Positions 1 through 9,689 of a stretch of DNA of 64,000 bases are shown here, piece by piece. Position numbers and translations under genes: made by a program. How positions within the stretch are numbered: the stretch's first letter is position 1; each line of letters begins with the position of its first letter. Source of the stretch: Paraburkholderia sp. BL25I1N1 (lineage in GTDB: Bacteria; Pseudomonadota; Gammaproteobacteria; Burkholderiales; Burkholderiaceae); contig NZ_PVZB01000012.1 in the NCBI RefSeq assembly GCF_003002025.1, positions 124,001-188,000 of the forward strand. Reading direction: 5' to 3'. Under the pieces are notes generated by a model. The model saw only the letters and a list, made by a program, of their open reading frames with translations. It made no database searches and was not told where the DNA came from.

Positions 1-2
1 TA

Positions 3-608
3 CTTCCCTCGGTTCCAGTGGGTTTGCCATCGGGTATCCTGCGGAATCGTCCTGATGTGTATGCGTCCGAGCGACGGCTGGATGCCGCGTCGTTACAGAT
101 CGGTATTGCCAAAACGGCATTCCTGCCGTCATTGACGTTGACTGCAAGCGGTGGATTTGCGAGCGATAGCTTGCGAACCTTTCTCGATCGAAACAGTTCG
201 GTGTGGGGATTGGGTGTGAGTGTGGTTGAAACGTTGTTCGACGGCGGGCGGCGACAGGCAGCGGTGGATTCGGCGAAAGCGGGGTACCTGATTGCGGAGG
301 CGGATTATCGCTCGACGACCCTTCAGGCGTTCCGACAGGTGCAGGATGCGCTCAACGATATTGCGGCACAACGTCTGCAGGCCGAGAATTACGACGCGGC
401 GTCGACCGCGTCTTCGCAGGCCGCCGCGCTATCCCGTCGCCGATACGAGCATGGGTACGTGAGCTATTTTGAGGTCGTCGATTCCGACCGAAGTGCACTT
501 GCGATCAAGCGTCAATTGATCCGGAGCCAGCAGGCGCAGGCGGTCGCGACTGTCTCGCTACTACGCGCTTTGGGTGGGGGATGGAGCGGCGCTCAACCGG
601 TTCAATGA
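3..608 (+). CDS. Efflux outer-membrane factor, NodT/OprM family (3' end only)
   Basis: This is the C-terminal part of an outer-membrane channel of a tripartite RND efflux pump, which would connect the periplasmic adaptor to the outside. The reading frame is open to the window edge, so the start and the first half lie upstream. Near the start it has the family motif GLPSGILRNRPDV, followed by long helical stretches such as AYxxAxADYRSTTLQAFRQVQDALND-type sequence and a final LLRALGGGW, typical of this family. A strong hairpin follows directly, so it is probably the last gene of its operon. The partner pump genes are not visible. Family call is secure; substrate unknown. Confidence 0.88.
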   Translation, partial: LPSVPVGLPSGILRNRPDVYASERRLDAASLQIGIAKTAFLPSLTLTASGGFASDSLRTFLDRNSSVWGLGVSVVETLFDGGRRQAAVDSAKAGYLIAEADYRSTTLQAFRQVQDALNDIAAQRLQAENYDAASTASSQAAALSRRRYEHGYVSYFEVVDSDRSALAIKRQLIRSQQAQAVATVSLLRALGGGWSGAQPVQ

Positions 609-612
609 GTTT

Positions 613-642
613 AGGGCGGCAATACCACGGTATTGCCGCCCT
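613..642 (+). terminator. Rho-independent-type hairpin after the efflux gene
   Basis: A perfect 13-bp inverted repeat (GGGCGGCAATACC at 614-626 with its complement at 629-641) lies five bases after the stop codon. The T tract after it is weak, but position and symmetry fit a terminator. Confidence 0.75.
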
Positions 643-710
643 TCGGACCACAATCGGTTTTGCAGCACAACTTGATGTGGCTCGAGCAGCCTGGAGGAGA
701 TCCGAACTGG

Positions 711-1403
711 TCAGGCTGCTTTCGATGCCTTCTTGACCGAAGTCACTTTTTTTCTCGCTGGCGTCTTGGCGGCGGTTGCGTCAGCTTCTTTGGCTGCTGG
801 CTTGGCGAGCTTAAGACGTGGCGTACCAGACGTGTCGGTTTTCCTTTTCGGCGCAGGTTTTGCTGCCACTCTCGATTTTCGTGCTGGCGTGTCCGCGCTC
901 TTCAATCGGCTGGCCTTGAACGCCGCAGCCCTTGCTTCCCGTTCCTTTGCAAAGCCATCGCTGATCGTGCTGACTGTGTCGGAGAATGAAAATGGCTTTT
1001 TGCTTCGGGGAACCTGCCACAGCGCATCGATCGTCTCGCCCGTTTTTCTGTAAACGAGCCCGACTGCTGGCTCCGCGCCCGGCGGGAACCCGCCCCAACG
1101 CAAAGCCCACGCGCGAATGGCGAGCAGCACACCGTCCAACTCTTTGCCCTTCGGGGTTGCGTAGTACTCGAACCGGTTTGAATGCGTACTGTACTGTCGA
1201 CGCTCGATGATTTCGTCTTCCTCGAGGCGTTTCAGGCGCATGGCCAGCAGGTTCGAAGACATACCCGTCTGAGCCTGGATGTCCTCGAAGCGCCGCACGC
1301 CCATGCTGATTTCTCTCATGATCAGGAGCGTCCAACGATCCCCGAACACCGACAGCCCACGCGCGATTTGGCATAGGCTCTCCGACGTTTCATCCCAACT
1401 CAT
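711..1403 (-). CDS. HxlR-family transcriptional regulator with lysine/alanine-rich tail
   Basis: The first ~110 residues are a standard HxlR winged helix: ARGLSVFGDRWTLLIMREI, then MSSNLLAMRLKRLEEDEII and a wing ending in TPKGKEL. HxlR proteins usually have 110-160 residues and respond to electrophiles, quinones or aldehydes. This one has 230, because a low-complexity tail from about residue 160 is rich in Lys, Ala and Pro, with KPAAK, PARKK and VKKASKAA motifs resembling histone H1. The middle region (about 110-160) is shared with the second HxlR protein at 23164-23658, which lacks the tail. No target is obvious from the neighbours. Start chosen at the ATG beginning MSWDE, which matches the paralogue. 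Confidence 0.85.
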   Translation of the reverse strand: MSWDETSESLCQIARGLSVFGDRWTLLIMREISMGVRRFEDIQAQTGMSSNLLAMRLKRLEEDEIIERRQYSTHSNRFEYYATPKGKELDGVLLAIRAWALRWGGFPPGAEPAVGLVYRKTGETIDALWQVPRSKKPFSFSDTVSTISDGFAKEREARAAAFKASRLKSADTPARKSRVAAKPAPKRKTDTSGTPRLKLAKPAAKEADATAAKTPARKKVTSVKKASKAA

Positions 1404-1866
1404 GATATTTCCCTTCCCGATGAATCTCGCTGCTCACTTTGCATCTTCGCAAGCTCACCCTGGAGCTGCAAAATCCAGCAATTCTGCACTGTGACGGTGC
1501 GTGGCTGCCTAATTTGAAGGCATCGCGAAAATAGCTACTATCCATGCATATTATAGCTTTTCGCCGAGGCGTGCCGCGCCGCGCCGACTCTGTGTACGCG
1601 AGCCTTCGGCATAAGGGCTATGAAAGACCTTGACGGCGTGATAGAGAACGGGTCGCCGCGGAGCAGGCACGACAGGATCTGGGAGATCGGGGCTCCCGGA
1701 TGCGTCTTGTCACGTCGTTCTGTTTTTTTCGGGAAATCGGTGGGCGGGCGCGAAGCGAGGGGCACTGGATGGTACAGCCAGCAAGGCGCCGGCCTTTGCT
1801 TTTTGAATCAGATGGGGAAGCAGCGCGATCTTCGCTGACTCGGCCAGACTGCTGGGCGGAGATGCT
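1404..1866. other. Intergenic region, no gene recognised
   Basis: Short open frames occur on both strands, but none has family features, a good ribosome binding site or protein-like composition. It should contain the promoter of the HxlR gene at its left edge. Confidence 0.5.
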
Positions 1867-2838
1867 TCAGGCAGCCATCAGCCTGTCAGATGCCATCGGA
1901 CGGCCTGCACGTGTCGTGTGAATCGCAAGCGATTCTTGAGTGGGGTAGTCACTCGCCGGGTCATAAGCGAACTCGTCGGTGAGGTAGTCGATAAGTTTTC
2001 GCACGCGCATCGGCTCGAGTCGGCGGGGTCGATAAAGCAGATGAACTTCGAGCGGCCTTGACGACCATCCGGGCAGAACCGGTACTAGATGAGCTTTCTG
2101 TGCGAAGCGCGATGGCACAAGCGCTACACCCGCACCATGTATAGCCGCGCCAATCAGTGCGTCAGGGTTATTAGCCCGCATTGCCCCATTCCTCGGAGTC
2201 AGAAACCGGTTTGAGCTCGAATGTTCGAGTAACTCGAACTCGCCGCACGTTGTCCGGCCGGCAAGCACCATCCAGTCTCCCGGAGCGACGTCGCGTGGGT
2301 GCTGAGGGACTCCGACGCGGTCGAGATAGGCTTGGCTTGCGTACAGTCCTGTCGTCAATGGCCTCAGGGGGCGGGCGATCAGGTTTTCAGGTGCGGCACG
2401 ATCGACCGAGATCGCAAGATCGGCGAGGTCGCTAAGGGCGTCGACGCCGTTATCGTTAGCGTGGAGATCGACGTCAATGTTGGGATTGTCTTTCATGAAC
2501 ATGGCGAGCATACCGCCTAGACGCTGCAGTCCGAACAGCGCGGGTGCGTCGATTCGCACGCTGCCGCACGCGTCCGTCGAGTTCTGCTTTCCCATGAAAG
2601 CTAGTTCTTCATAGGAGCCGATCACTGCGGTTGCGCGCTCGAAAAAACACTGCCCGAACGGAGTTAGCGACACTTTTCGGGTGCTGCGCACAAAAAGTCG
2701 CGCTCCCAATTCCGTCTCCAGACTTTGCACCACGCGAGTGGCGATTGATCGGGAGACATTCAACGCATCGGCTCCGCGTGAAAATCCTTTGTGCTCGACG
2801 ATGGCTTTGAAGACCTCAAGTGCCTTTAGGCGATCCAT
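1867..2838 (-). CDS. LysR-family transcriptional regulator
   Basis: A typical LysR regulator: the N-terminal winged helix (about residues 1-60) contains FSRGADALNVSRSIATRVV, and a periplasmic-binding-like effector domain fills the rest, with GVALVPSRFA near residue 230. It belongs by look to the CrgA/AaeR-like group often found next to oxidoreductases. It is somewhat long (323 residues), owing to a C-terminal extension of about 20 residues after the normal end of the effector domain. It stands alone, with no divergent partner close to its start, so its target cannot be inferred. Confidence 0.88.
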   Translation of the reverse strand: MDRLKALEVFKAIVEHKGFSRGADALNVSRSIATRVVQSLETELGARLFVRSTRKVSLTPFGQCFFERATAVIGSYEELAFMGKQNSTDACGSVRIDAPALFGLQRLGGMLAMFMKDNPNIDVDLHANDNGVDALSDLADLAISVDRAAPENLIARPLRPLTTGLYASQAYLDRVGVPQHPRDVAPGDWMVLAGRTTCGEFELLEHSSSNRFLTPRNGAMRANNPDALIGAAIHGAGVALVPSRFAQKAHLVPVLPGWSSRPLEVHLLYRPRRLEPMRVRKLIDYLTDEFAYDPASDYPTQESLAIHTTRAGRPMASDRLMAA

Positions 2839-3308
2839 GGCTATTCTCCAAGTGGGCCTGTTTCCAGACCGGATGCGAACGCGGTAACTGCGGGGACGTG
2901 CGGCACCGTGCCTGTTTGAGTCCCCTTGTTGCCATGTTCGTGCGGTCGAGAAAGAACGTCGAGTTAAATGGTATTAATGGTTGTTATGGCCGCTATTCAA
3001 GGCGTTGCAGCTAGGACAGAAGGCGTAAAAATATACCTGGTGTGTCCAGATGTGTCGTTCAGACAAAGCCAGAATGAGTCGCTGCCCCTTGGAGAACGTG
3101 CGTCATCGTTCGCTGAGCGGCAATTCTTTTGTCACAAAAGCGCTCTCGGTTCCGTGCCTCCACGCAGGTAGTATTGCCGTCAACGGATCATGAGAAGCAC
3201 TGCGGCACACATGCGGCGCTACTTGACTTCACTGAGGACCGGCTTCAATATTTGAAGAAATTAGAAGAAAATGGCGACTTTACTTTAGAGCGCGCGCAGA
3301 TTTGCGGA
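2839..3308. other. Intergenic region, no gene recognised
   Basis: Contains the LysR promoter region at its left side and nothing protein-like that I can support. The right part (about 3200-3300) is A+T-rich compared with its surroundings. Confidence 0.45.
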
Positions 3309-4226
3309 CTACGTGTCGACTTCTGGATCGCGTGCGACCGCTTCGACGATCTGCTCGCGCAACCATTGATGCGAAGGATCTCGATGCGAGCGCTCGTGCC
3401 ATACCATGCCCATGGCGTAGCCTGGTACGTCGACCGGTGCCTTGACCTGTTTCAATGCCGGCTCCGCGCGAACGAGTCTTGCCGGCAGCATCGCTACTAG
3501 GTCGGTCGTTTTGACCACGGAGATGGCAACCAGGAAGTGCGGCACCGAGAGCACAACCCGACGCGATAGCCCTGCCGCCTCCAGGACTGCATCGGTGACG
3601 CCTACGAAGCCGCCACCGGTAGGAGAAATGACCACGTGCTCCATCGAGCAGAACTGCTTGATGGTAGGCCTGCGACCAAGCTGTGGATGTCCGGGGCGGC
3701 CAACCAGCACGTAGTTTTCATCGAAGAGTTTTTGCGCTCGCAGTCCCTGCGGAACGGAATCCATGGTTTGCAGGCTGAGATCGATTTCGCCGTCCTCTGC
3801 GCGCTTGGCGATTCGCGCAGGCTGGCCTTCTACGACAGCCAGCCGCGTTCCCGGAGCACGCTCCCGAAGGCGTCGTAGTGTTGGAAGCAGAACGGCCAGT
3901 TCTCCGTAGTCAGCTGCCGCTACCCGCCATGTATTCGTGGCGGATGCCGGGTCGAACGGATCACTTGCCATAACCGCGCGTTTTATGGTTTCCAGCGCGT
4001 TTCGTAAAGGCTCGCGCAATTCGTCGGCGCGAGGGGTCGGCAACATACCTCTAGCTCCCGGCAATAGCAACGGATCATCGAAGGCCTCACGCAACTTGCC
4101 GAGCTGAACGCTGACCGACGGTTGCGACAGATTGAGCCGCGCTGCGGCCCGCGTCACGTTTCGTTCGCTGAGCAGCACGTCGAGCGTGACCAGAAGGTTC
4201 AGATCGAGTCGATGGAAATTGTGCAT
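3309..4226 (-). CDS. LysR-family regulator (NodD-like subgroup), divergent to the flavoprotein gene
   Basis: The N-terminus reads RLDLNLLVTLDVLLSERNV and then TRAAARLNLSQPSVSVQL, the NodD/NahR-type winged helix; the effector domain ends with GMVWHERSHRDPSHQWLR, also typical of this subgroup. It is transcribed away from the NAD(P)H oxidoreductase gene at 4315, with only about 90 bases between them, the classical arrangement in which a LysR protein controls its neighbour and itself. The regulator beyond the oxidoreductase (5290-6258) is clearly related, so this gene set probably arose by duplication of the regulator. Confidence 0.9.
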   Translation of the reverse strand: MHNFHRLDLNLLVTLDVLLSERNVTRAAARLNLSQPSVSVQLGKLREAFDDPLLLPGARGMLPTPRADELREPLRNALETIKRAVMASDPFDPASATNTWRVAAADYGELAVLLPTLRRLRERAPGTRLAVVEGQPARIAKRAEDGEIDLSLQTMDSVPQGLRAQKLFDENYVLVGRPGHPQLGRRPTIKQFCSMEHVVISPTGGGFVGVTDAVLEAAGLSRRVVLSVPHFLVAISVVKTTDLVAMLPARLVRAEPALKQVKAPVDVPGYAMGMVWHERSHRDPSHQWLREQIVEAVARDPEVDT

Positions 4227-4229
4227 AGC

Positions 4230-4280
4230 TATACCTGATATTAGGCGAATTCATTTCATTTATACCAGTTCAGGTTATAC
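4230..4280. promoter_or_regulatory. Candidate LysR operator in the divergent intergenic region
   Basis: TATACCTGA at 4230-4238 is mirrored imperfectly by TCAGGTTATA at 4270-4279. Within the right part, TATACC and GGTTATA flank six bases. Dyads between divergent LysR and target genes are usual LysR sites; this particular assignment is inference. Confidence 0.4.
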
Positions 4281-4314
4281 GCTGCCGAGCATAGTCAACT
4301 TAATCGGGTTATAT

Positions 4315-5109
4315 ATGAACGTCCTTATCGTCTATGCGCACCCCGAGCCGACCTCGCTGAATGGTTCGCTACTGGATTTTATGGTCAAGCGTTTTGACAG
4401 TGGCGGCCACACCGTACAGGTATCAGACTTGTACGCCATGAAATGGAAGCCGGTATTGGACGCAGATGACTTCCTCAATCGCGAGCCCGGCGCACCTTTC
4501 GACGCGATGCGCGATTCCGGACGCGCCTATGCCGGAGGGCAGCAGACCGCGGACATTACTCGCGAGCAAGAGAAGCTCGTGTGGGCAGACGCGGTAGTCA
4601 TGCAGTTTCCGCTTTACTGGTATTCGATGCCCGCGATCATGAAGGGGTGGGTCGAGCGCGTCTATGCCTATTCGTTTGCGTACGGCATCGGCGAGCACTC
4701 CGATAAGCGCTGGGGTGATCGTTTCGGCGAGGGCAAGATGGTCGGGAAGCGGGCTATGTTGCTTGTGACAGCGGGCGGATGGGCATCTCACTACAGTCAG
4801 CGCGGTGTCAACGGGCCTATGGAGGACCTCCTGTTCCCGATTCAGCACGGCATTCTCTACTACCCGGGCTTTGACGTCTTGCCGCCATTCGTTGCGTACA
4901 AGATCGGTCAGGGGCGGGTGGATGCCGAGCACTATGCGTCGCTCACAGATTCGCTAGGAAAACGGGTGGACGAGTTCTGGAGCACAGAGCCCATTCCATT
5001 TCGGCCGCAGAACGGCGGGGACTACGACATTCCAGCGTTGACGCTACGCTCCGACATCGCACCTGGACAGATCGGATTCGCCGCTCATCGTACCGACATC
5101 CAATCCTGA
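4315..5109 (+). CDS. NAD(P)H dehydrogenase (quinone)-like flavoprotein, flavodoxin_2 family
   Basis: A 264-residue flavodoxin-like protein of the NQO1/MdaB/KefF family, expected to bind FAD or FMN and reduce quinones or related electrophiles with NAD(P)H by two electrons. The sequence shows the start motif MNVLIVYAHPEPTSLNGSL, the central WADAVVMQFPLYWYSMPAIM with the conserved FPLYWYS-like cofactor loop, and LLVTAGGWASHYS. The ATG at 4315 is chosen because the family motif starts exactly there; the frame stays open upstream into the promoter region. Flanked by two NodD-like LysR regulators, one divergent and one downstream on the same strand, which suggests inducible expression by an aromatic or quinone ligand. 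Confidence 0.88.
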   Translation: MNVLIVYAHPEPTSLNGSLLDFMVKRFDSGGHTVQVSDLYAMKWKPVLDADDFLNREPGAPFDAMRDSGRAYAGGQQTADITREQEKLVWADAVVMQFPLYWYSMPAIMKGWVERVYAYSFAYGIGEHSDKRWGDRFGEGKMVGKRAMLLVTAGGWASHYSQRGVNGPMEDLLFPIQHGILYYPGFDVLPPFVAYKIGQGRVDAEHYASLTDSLGKRVDEFWSTEPIPFRPQNGGDYDIPALTLRSDIAPGQIGFAAHRTDIQS

Positions 5110-5289
5110 GCGCAGTTATCGGCAAGGCGTTCCGTGCTTTATGGTGGCCCCAAGTTGTCGGCGGCAACTGTTGAAGGGCGTTGTCCTCAAATGGCGTCAG
5201 GTGTTCGTATCCGTGACACTTGCGAAACGCAGAATGTGTCTTGGGCGTCGGGCGAAGGCAATTCAATTCTGACCATGCAGGTATAAAAA

Positions 5290-6258
5290 ATGGACGACAA
5301 GAGGCTTGACTTAAATCTGCTGCTGGCACTTGAGGCGCTCCTCGCCGAACTTAACGTCACGCGTGCAGCCAAGCGTCTCAACCTCAGCCAGCCCGCGCTG
5401 AGCGCTCAGTTGTCGAGACTTCGAGCGATCTTTGGCGACCCGCTTTTGATCCCGACTTCCAGGGGCATGTTACCCACCGCTATGGCCTCCGATCTGGGGG
5501 TTCCACTGCGGCTCGCTCTCGATCAGGCGCGCGCCCTCGTGAATCGGGCGCAGACGTTCGATCCGGCGAATGCAAACATGACATTCTCGATAGCCGCCAG
5601 TGATTACATGCAGGTCGCCATTCTGCTTCCCTTTCTGTTGCAACTGAGTTGCCGCGCGCCGGGACTCCGGGTCATGGTCAGGTTAGGCGACGTTCGGCTC
5701 GTGGGTGCGGAACTGGAGCGTGGCGACGCGGATGTCGCACTCGTAGAGTCAGAGGACGTGGGAGGGCGTGACTTGCGGAGGCTCGACGTACTGAGCGAAC
5801 GTTATATCGGGATCGCGCGTAGACATACCGTGGAGCGCGGCTTCATGCCCATCGACCGGTTCATGGCGGCAAGTCATATTATCGTGTCGCCGCGCGCCCA
5901 AGGCTTCACTGGCCCGACCGACGAAGCATTGGCCGCGGTTGGCCTCACCCGGCAGGTCGCCTTTGCGGTGTCCTCGTTCGTGTTCCTGATCGAGGCGGTA
6001 TCGAGGAGCGATCTTCTGGCACTCGCCCCGCAACGGCTTGTCGAGCGTTACGCCGATCGTGTCGACATCTTCAAGCCGCCCATTGCCGTACCTGGCTTCA
6101 AAATTGCAATGGTTTGGCATGACCGTACTCATGCACACCCTGCGAGAGCGTGGCTTCGCGACCAGATTGCTGAGTTCTGCGCGGCGCATCAAACGATCGC
6201 TCCCGACAGTGCACGCACCGCGCCTCGGAAGGAAGAGGCGATTCACGGAGCCGAATAA
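5290..6258 (+). CDS. LysR-family regulator (NodD-like subgroup)
   Basis: Begins KRLDLNLLLALEALLAELNV and continues TRAAKRLNLSQPALSAQL, almost the same helix-turn-helix as the regulator at 3309-4226, and ends with IAMVWHDRTHAHPARAWLR. The two proteins share length, subgroup and end motif and bracket the flavoprotein gene, so they are likely paralogues acting on the same locus. It lies 180 bases after the flavoprotein gene on the same strand. Confidence 0.9.
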   Translation: MDDKRLDLNLLLALEALLAELNVTRAAKRLNLSQPALSAQLSRLRAIFGDPLLIPTSRGMLPTAMASDLGVPLRLALDQARALVNRAQTFDPANANMTFSIAASDYMQVAILLPFLLQLSCRAPGLRVMVRLGDVRLVGAELERGDADVALVESEDVGGRDLRRLDVLSERYIGIARRHTVERGFMPIDRFMAASHIIVSPRAQGFTGPTDEALAAVGLTRQVAFAVSSFVFLIEAVSRSDLLALAPQRLVERYADRVDIFKPPIAVPGFKIAMVWHDRTHAHPARAWLRDQIAEFCAAHQTIAPDSARTAPRKEEAIHGAE

Positions 6259-6264
6259 GCTATC

Positions 6265-6312
6265 CGATTGTTCATCTTGGATGAATTGTGTTCTGATCTG
6301 TAGACATTTATC
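6265..6312. repeat. Imperfect 48-bp repeat, copy 1
   Basis: Aligns without gaps to 13400-13447, with 37 of 48 positions identical by manual count. The shared core is AATTGTGTTCTG, followed six to eight bases later by GACATTTATC. The rest of the 6259-6689 intergenic region upstream of the large regulator shows no convincing gene. Confidence 0.6.
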
Positions 6313-6689
6313 TCATCATTTCACCAGGCCACAATCCCGTAAGACTCGAAGTGAGTGAAAGCCGGGTGCTGGCGCGAAGTCCGGCGATATGGCTCGCATA
6401 CGAGCCGTCCGCGAGCCGTTAATCACTCTCCCGATGCAAGGCTAAGGAGAGTCGATCATCGCGTATTGCACGTACTTGCATTGATCCCCCAAACCGGTCA
6501 AGAAGTATTAGGCTCGCCGGCGGATGGCGAACTTGCAGTAGGCTTTCTGTCGCGGATAAGCCCATTTGTGCAAGCCGATTCTTGCTGGATCGGGCAATTG
6601 TGCCGGCCTCGGCAAACTGAGGCGACGGACGAGGCAACGTGCTCCACGCCTCAACACCGTTCGCGTAGCGGCATCCTGTAGGCAACACC

Positions 6690-9455
6690 ATGACTCGACA
6701 ATACGCTTTCGCATTTGGTCCATTCAGACTGGATTTCCCGCAACGTACGCTGTCACGCGATGGCGTTGAGATCAAACTGGGTAGCCGCGCTCTGGATATT
6801 CTCGTGACGATCGTGGAGGCGCTCGGTGAACTCGTCAGCACGCAGACGCTGGTAACAAAGGTTTGGCCGAATACCATCGTCGACGAAGGTTCGCTTCGCG
6901 TGCATATGTCCATTTTACGCAAGGCGCTCGATGATGGCCGCGATGGAGCGCGGCTGATCGTGAATGAAATGGGACGCGGCTACAGACTTGCGGTACCGGT
7001 CGAAAAGCAGGTAATTGCGGAGAGTGTGGACAGACCGGCGGCGCAATCAACGGGCCGGTCAGGGCTGCCAATTCTCGTGGGTCGCATCGTCGGCCGGGAC
7101 GCCGTGATCGACGGCCTTTCCACATCACTTAGTGATCGACGCCTGATGACGATCGCGGGGGCCGGCGGGATTGGCAAAACGACAGTTGCGCTCGGCATTG
7201 GGCATCGCTTCGAAGCGATGACGTCGTCCAAGGCATACTTTGTCGACTTCGCGCCGGTCACGAGTCCGTCGCGCGCGGCCAGCACCATTGCGCTTGCAAT
7301 GGGCGTTCCGGTCTCGACCGACGATCCAATTCCTGAACTGGTTGTCGCCATCGGCGAACAGTCCATCCTCATGGTATTGGACAACTGCGAGCACCTGGTC
7401 GATACCGTTACCACGCTGGTCGAGCGACTGTTGCGTGGAACCAGTAACTTGCGGCTGCTCATTACAAGTCGCGAACCACTTCGGGCGGAAGGCGAATGGG
7501 TCCATCGGCTGGCATCGCTCGCACTGCCGGACAAAGACTCATCGCTGACCGTGGCCGAGGCGCTTGAATTCGCGGCGGTTGCGCTTTTCGTCGAACGGGC
7601 GGTGGCCGCGCATGACTGCTTTCAGCTATCAGAGGCAAACGTCGCGGCGGTTCGTGATATCTGCCGGCAACTTGACGGCATCCCGTTGGCGATCGAAATG
7701 GCCGCTGCGCGCATTGCTTCCATGGATGCCCAAACCCTCGCTGCCCGACTCGTGGACCGATTTGCGCTGCTCACGCGCGGGCGCAGGAATGCGCTGCCGC
7801 GTCAGCAAACGCTAAGAGCGATGCTGGACTGGAGTTATGCGCTGCTCGAACCCAGTACTCAGACCGTTCTAAACCGGCTGTCGCTGTTTCGCTCAGCGTT
7901 CGACATCGATGCGGCCATTGCGGTCGCGAATGACCCGCAAATCGGTGACCTGGTGGTGGTTGACGCCGCGGCTGATCTGGTCGCCAAATCCCTGCTGGTT
8001 AGCGATTCGGAGCGGGGATCGACGACGTACCGGTTACTCGAAACCACGCGACATTACGCCTTCGACAAGCTATCGGAAGACAACGCGGTGGGTTGTGTTC
8101 AGGAGCGGCATGCGCTGTACCTGTGCTCTCTCTTCGTCGATCCGGGCCCTGCGTGGGAAGGTAGCGCGCAGCGCGAATCGACCGTCATGCATAGTGCGAC
8201 GATTGACGACGTGCGGGCCGCATTCGATTGGGCGGCATCACCCGACGGTGATCCCAATCTCGCAGTGAGGATCGCGGCAGTGACATCGCCGCTCTGGTTT
8301 CAATTGTCCTTGCCTTTCGAGTTCATGAGACTCGCGGAGCGCGGCATCGAAGCCGTGCAGCGCGCGGGTCTGGCCGGCTCGATTGACCACGTGCAATTGT
8401 TGATCGCCTATGGCCACGCGATATGGCACACACGCGGCCCTATTCAGGCGATGGCCGATGCATTCGGCGAGGGTCTTGCGCAAGCGAAGGGGATAGGGGA
8501 CGCCGAGATCGATATGCGTTGCATGTGGGGAATGTGGTCCCAAAAGCTCCAGAGCGGGCAATACGCCCAAAGCCTTGAAATCACCCGGGCCTATCAGCGC
8601 CTAGGCGCTGCGTCGTTGCAACTTTCTACGACCCAGACAGCGAAGCACACACTTGCCTTGTCACTTGAGCGGCTCGGTCAACTGGACGAGTCCCTCGCCC
8701 TGATCGAAGACGTGCTGTCTGTCGACGGCGCAAATCCTGTCAGAGCCGGACACGCAAACGCGGCGCAAATGGACGGGCGAATTGCCGCCTGGACGCTGGA
8801 GATGCGTCTGCTTTGGCTGAAGGGACGGAGCATGCCGGCGCTTGCTTTGGCCAGGAAGGCGGTGGCCGAGTCTGTTGAAGTTGGACACGATCTCTCGATC
8901 TGCTTTTGTCTTACGATGGGCGCGTTGCCGGTTGCTCTATGGTGTGGCGACAGGGAATTCGGCCTTGAAGTACTCGACATTCTCCGAAGCCGGACTCGGC
9001 AGAACGGCTTGCGGTTTTGGGACACTTGGGCAGACGGTTTCGAGTGCATCATGAATGGCGTGCCCTTGGACGTCCGGTCCGCCACCATCTATCAAATGGA
9101 GATTTTCGCCACCTTGGGCGATGAATCGTCCATAGCGGCCCTGAGCGCTCTGCGAAGGTCAGATGAAGCTATCTGGTGCCGCGCTGAGTTGCTGCGGCGA
9201 GAGGCGCTACGGGTCTGTAACGTTAGCGAGGACGTTGAGGCACGACTCGCGGCTGCACATGAGGTCGCGATCGCGCAGGGCGCACATGCCTGGACACTGC
9301 GGATCGCGACCACCCTCGCGGCAGTGCAACGGGACAAGGCTGAGGTTGCCGCCGCGAGGGCGACGCTCTGCACCGCGCGCAGGGTATTCACTGAGGACGA
9401 CGATTCGGCTGACGTGCAGGAAGCGGATGCATTACTGCGCCTGTTTTCTTCGTAA
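6690..9455 (+). CDS. Winged-helix transcriptional regulator with NB-ARC ATPase domain
   Basis: A 921-residue protein with three parts. Residues 1-105 form an OmpR/CadC-type winged helix, including LGSRALDILVTIVEALGELVS and GRGYRLAVPV. Residues about 130-420 are a STAND/NB-ARC ATPase with the Walker A motif GAGGIGKTT near 156, Walker B LMVLDNCEH near 226 and the downstream ITSREPL and IPLAIEMAAARI motifs. The remaining ~450 residues are helical and probably TPR-like, as in AfsR- or MalT-type regulators. Such proteins are ATP-dependent, ligand-gated transcription factors. Three same-strand genes follow (hydrolase, DJ-1-like, small protein), plausible targets. Ligand unknown. Confidence 0.88.
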   Translation: MTRQYAFAFGPFRLDFPQRTLSRDGVEIKLGSRALDILVTIVEALGELVSTQTLVTKVWPNTIVDEGSLRVHMSILRKALDDGRDGARLIVNEMGRGYRLAVPVEKQVIAESVDRPAAQSTGRSGLPILVGRIVGRDAVIDGLSTSLSDRRLMTIAGAGGIGKTTVALGIGHRFEAMTSSKAYFVDFAPVTSPSRAASTIALAMGVPVSTDDPIPELVVAIGEQSILMVLDNCEHLVDTVTTLVERLLRGTSNLRLLITSREPLRAEGEWVHRLASLALPDKDSSLTVAEALEFAAVALFVERAVAAHDCFQLSEANVAAVRDICRQLDGIPLAIEMAAARIASMDAQTLAARLVDRFALLTRGRRNALPRQQTLRAMLDWSYALLEPSTQTVLNRLSLFRSAFDIDAAIAVANDPQIGDLVVVDAAADLVAKSLLVSDSERGSTTYRLLETTRHYAFDKLSEDNAVGCVQERHALYLCSLFVDPGPAWEGSAQRESTVMHSATIDDVRAAFDWAASPDGDPNLAVRIAAVTSPLWFQLSLPFEFMRLAERGIEAVQRAGLAGSIDHVQLLIAYGHAIWHTRGPIQAMADAFGEGLAQAKGIGDAEIDMRCMWGMWSQKLQSGQYAQSLEITRAYQRLGAASLQLSTTQTAKHTLALSLERLGQLDESLALIEDVLSVDGANPVRAGHANAAQMDGRIAAWTLEMRLLWLKGRSMPALALARKAVAESVEVGHDLSICFCLTMGALPVALWCGDREFGLEVLDILRSRTRQNGLRFWDTWADGFECIMNGVPLDVRSATIYQMEIFATLGDESSIAALSALRRSDEAIWCRAELLRREALRVCNVSEDVEARLAAAHEVAIAQGAHAWTLRIATTLAAVQRDKAEVAAARATLCTARRVFTEDDDSADVQEADALLRLFSS

Positions 9456-9689
9456 CAGAGCAGATTGGCGGCCGGCGGGCGCGATGTGCTCCGCATTAAC
9501 AACCCTTTGCAAAGCTTAACTTACATCTGACGACCGTCTTGACCACAATGAAGGCCTGGTGCGCAATCATTCCACTCAAGATGGTTCTCCGATAGTCATT
9601 TGATTTTGCGAGAACGGCCTCCGCGAAAAGGCGGCGGGCATCGTGGGGATGGTTATCGCGGGTCAACGCAAGCTTACGCAAGAATCATC

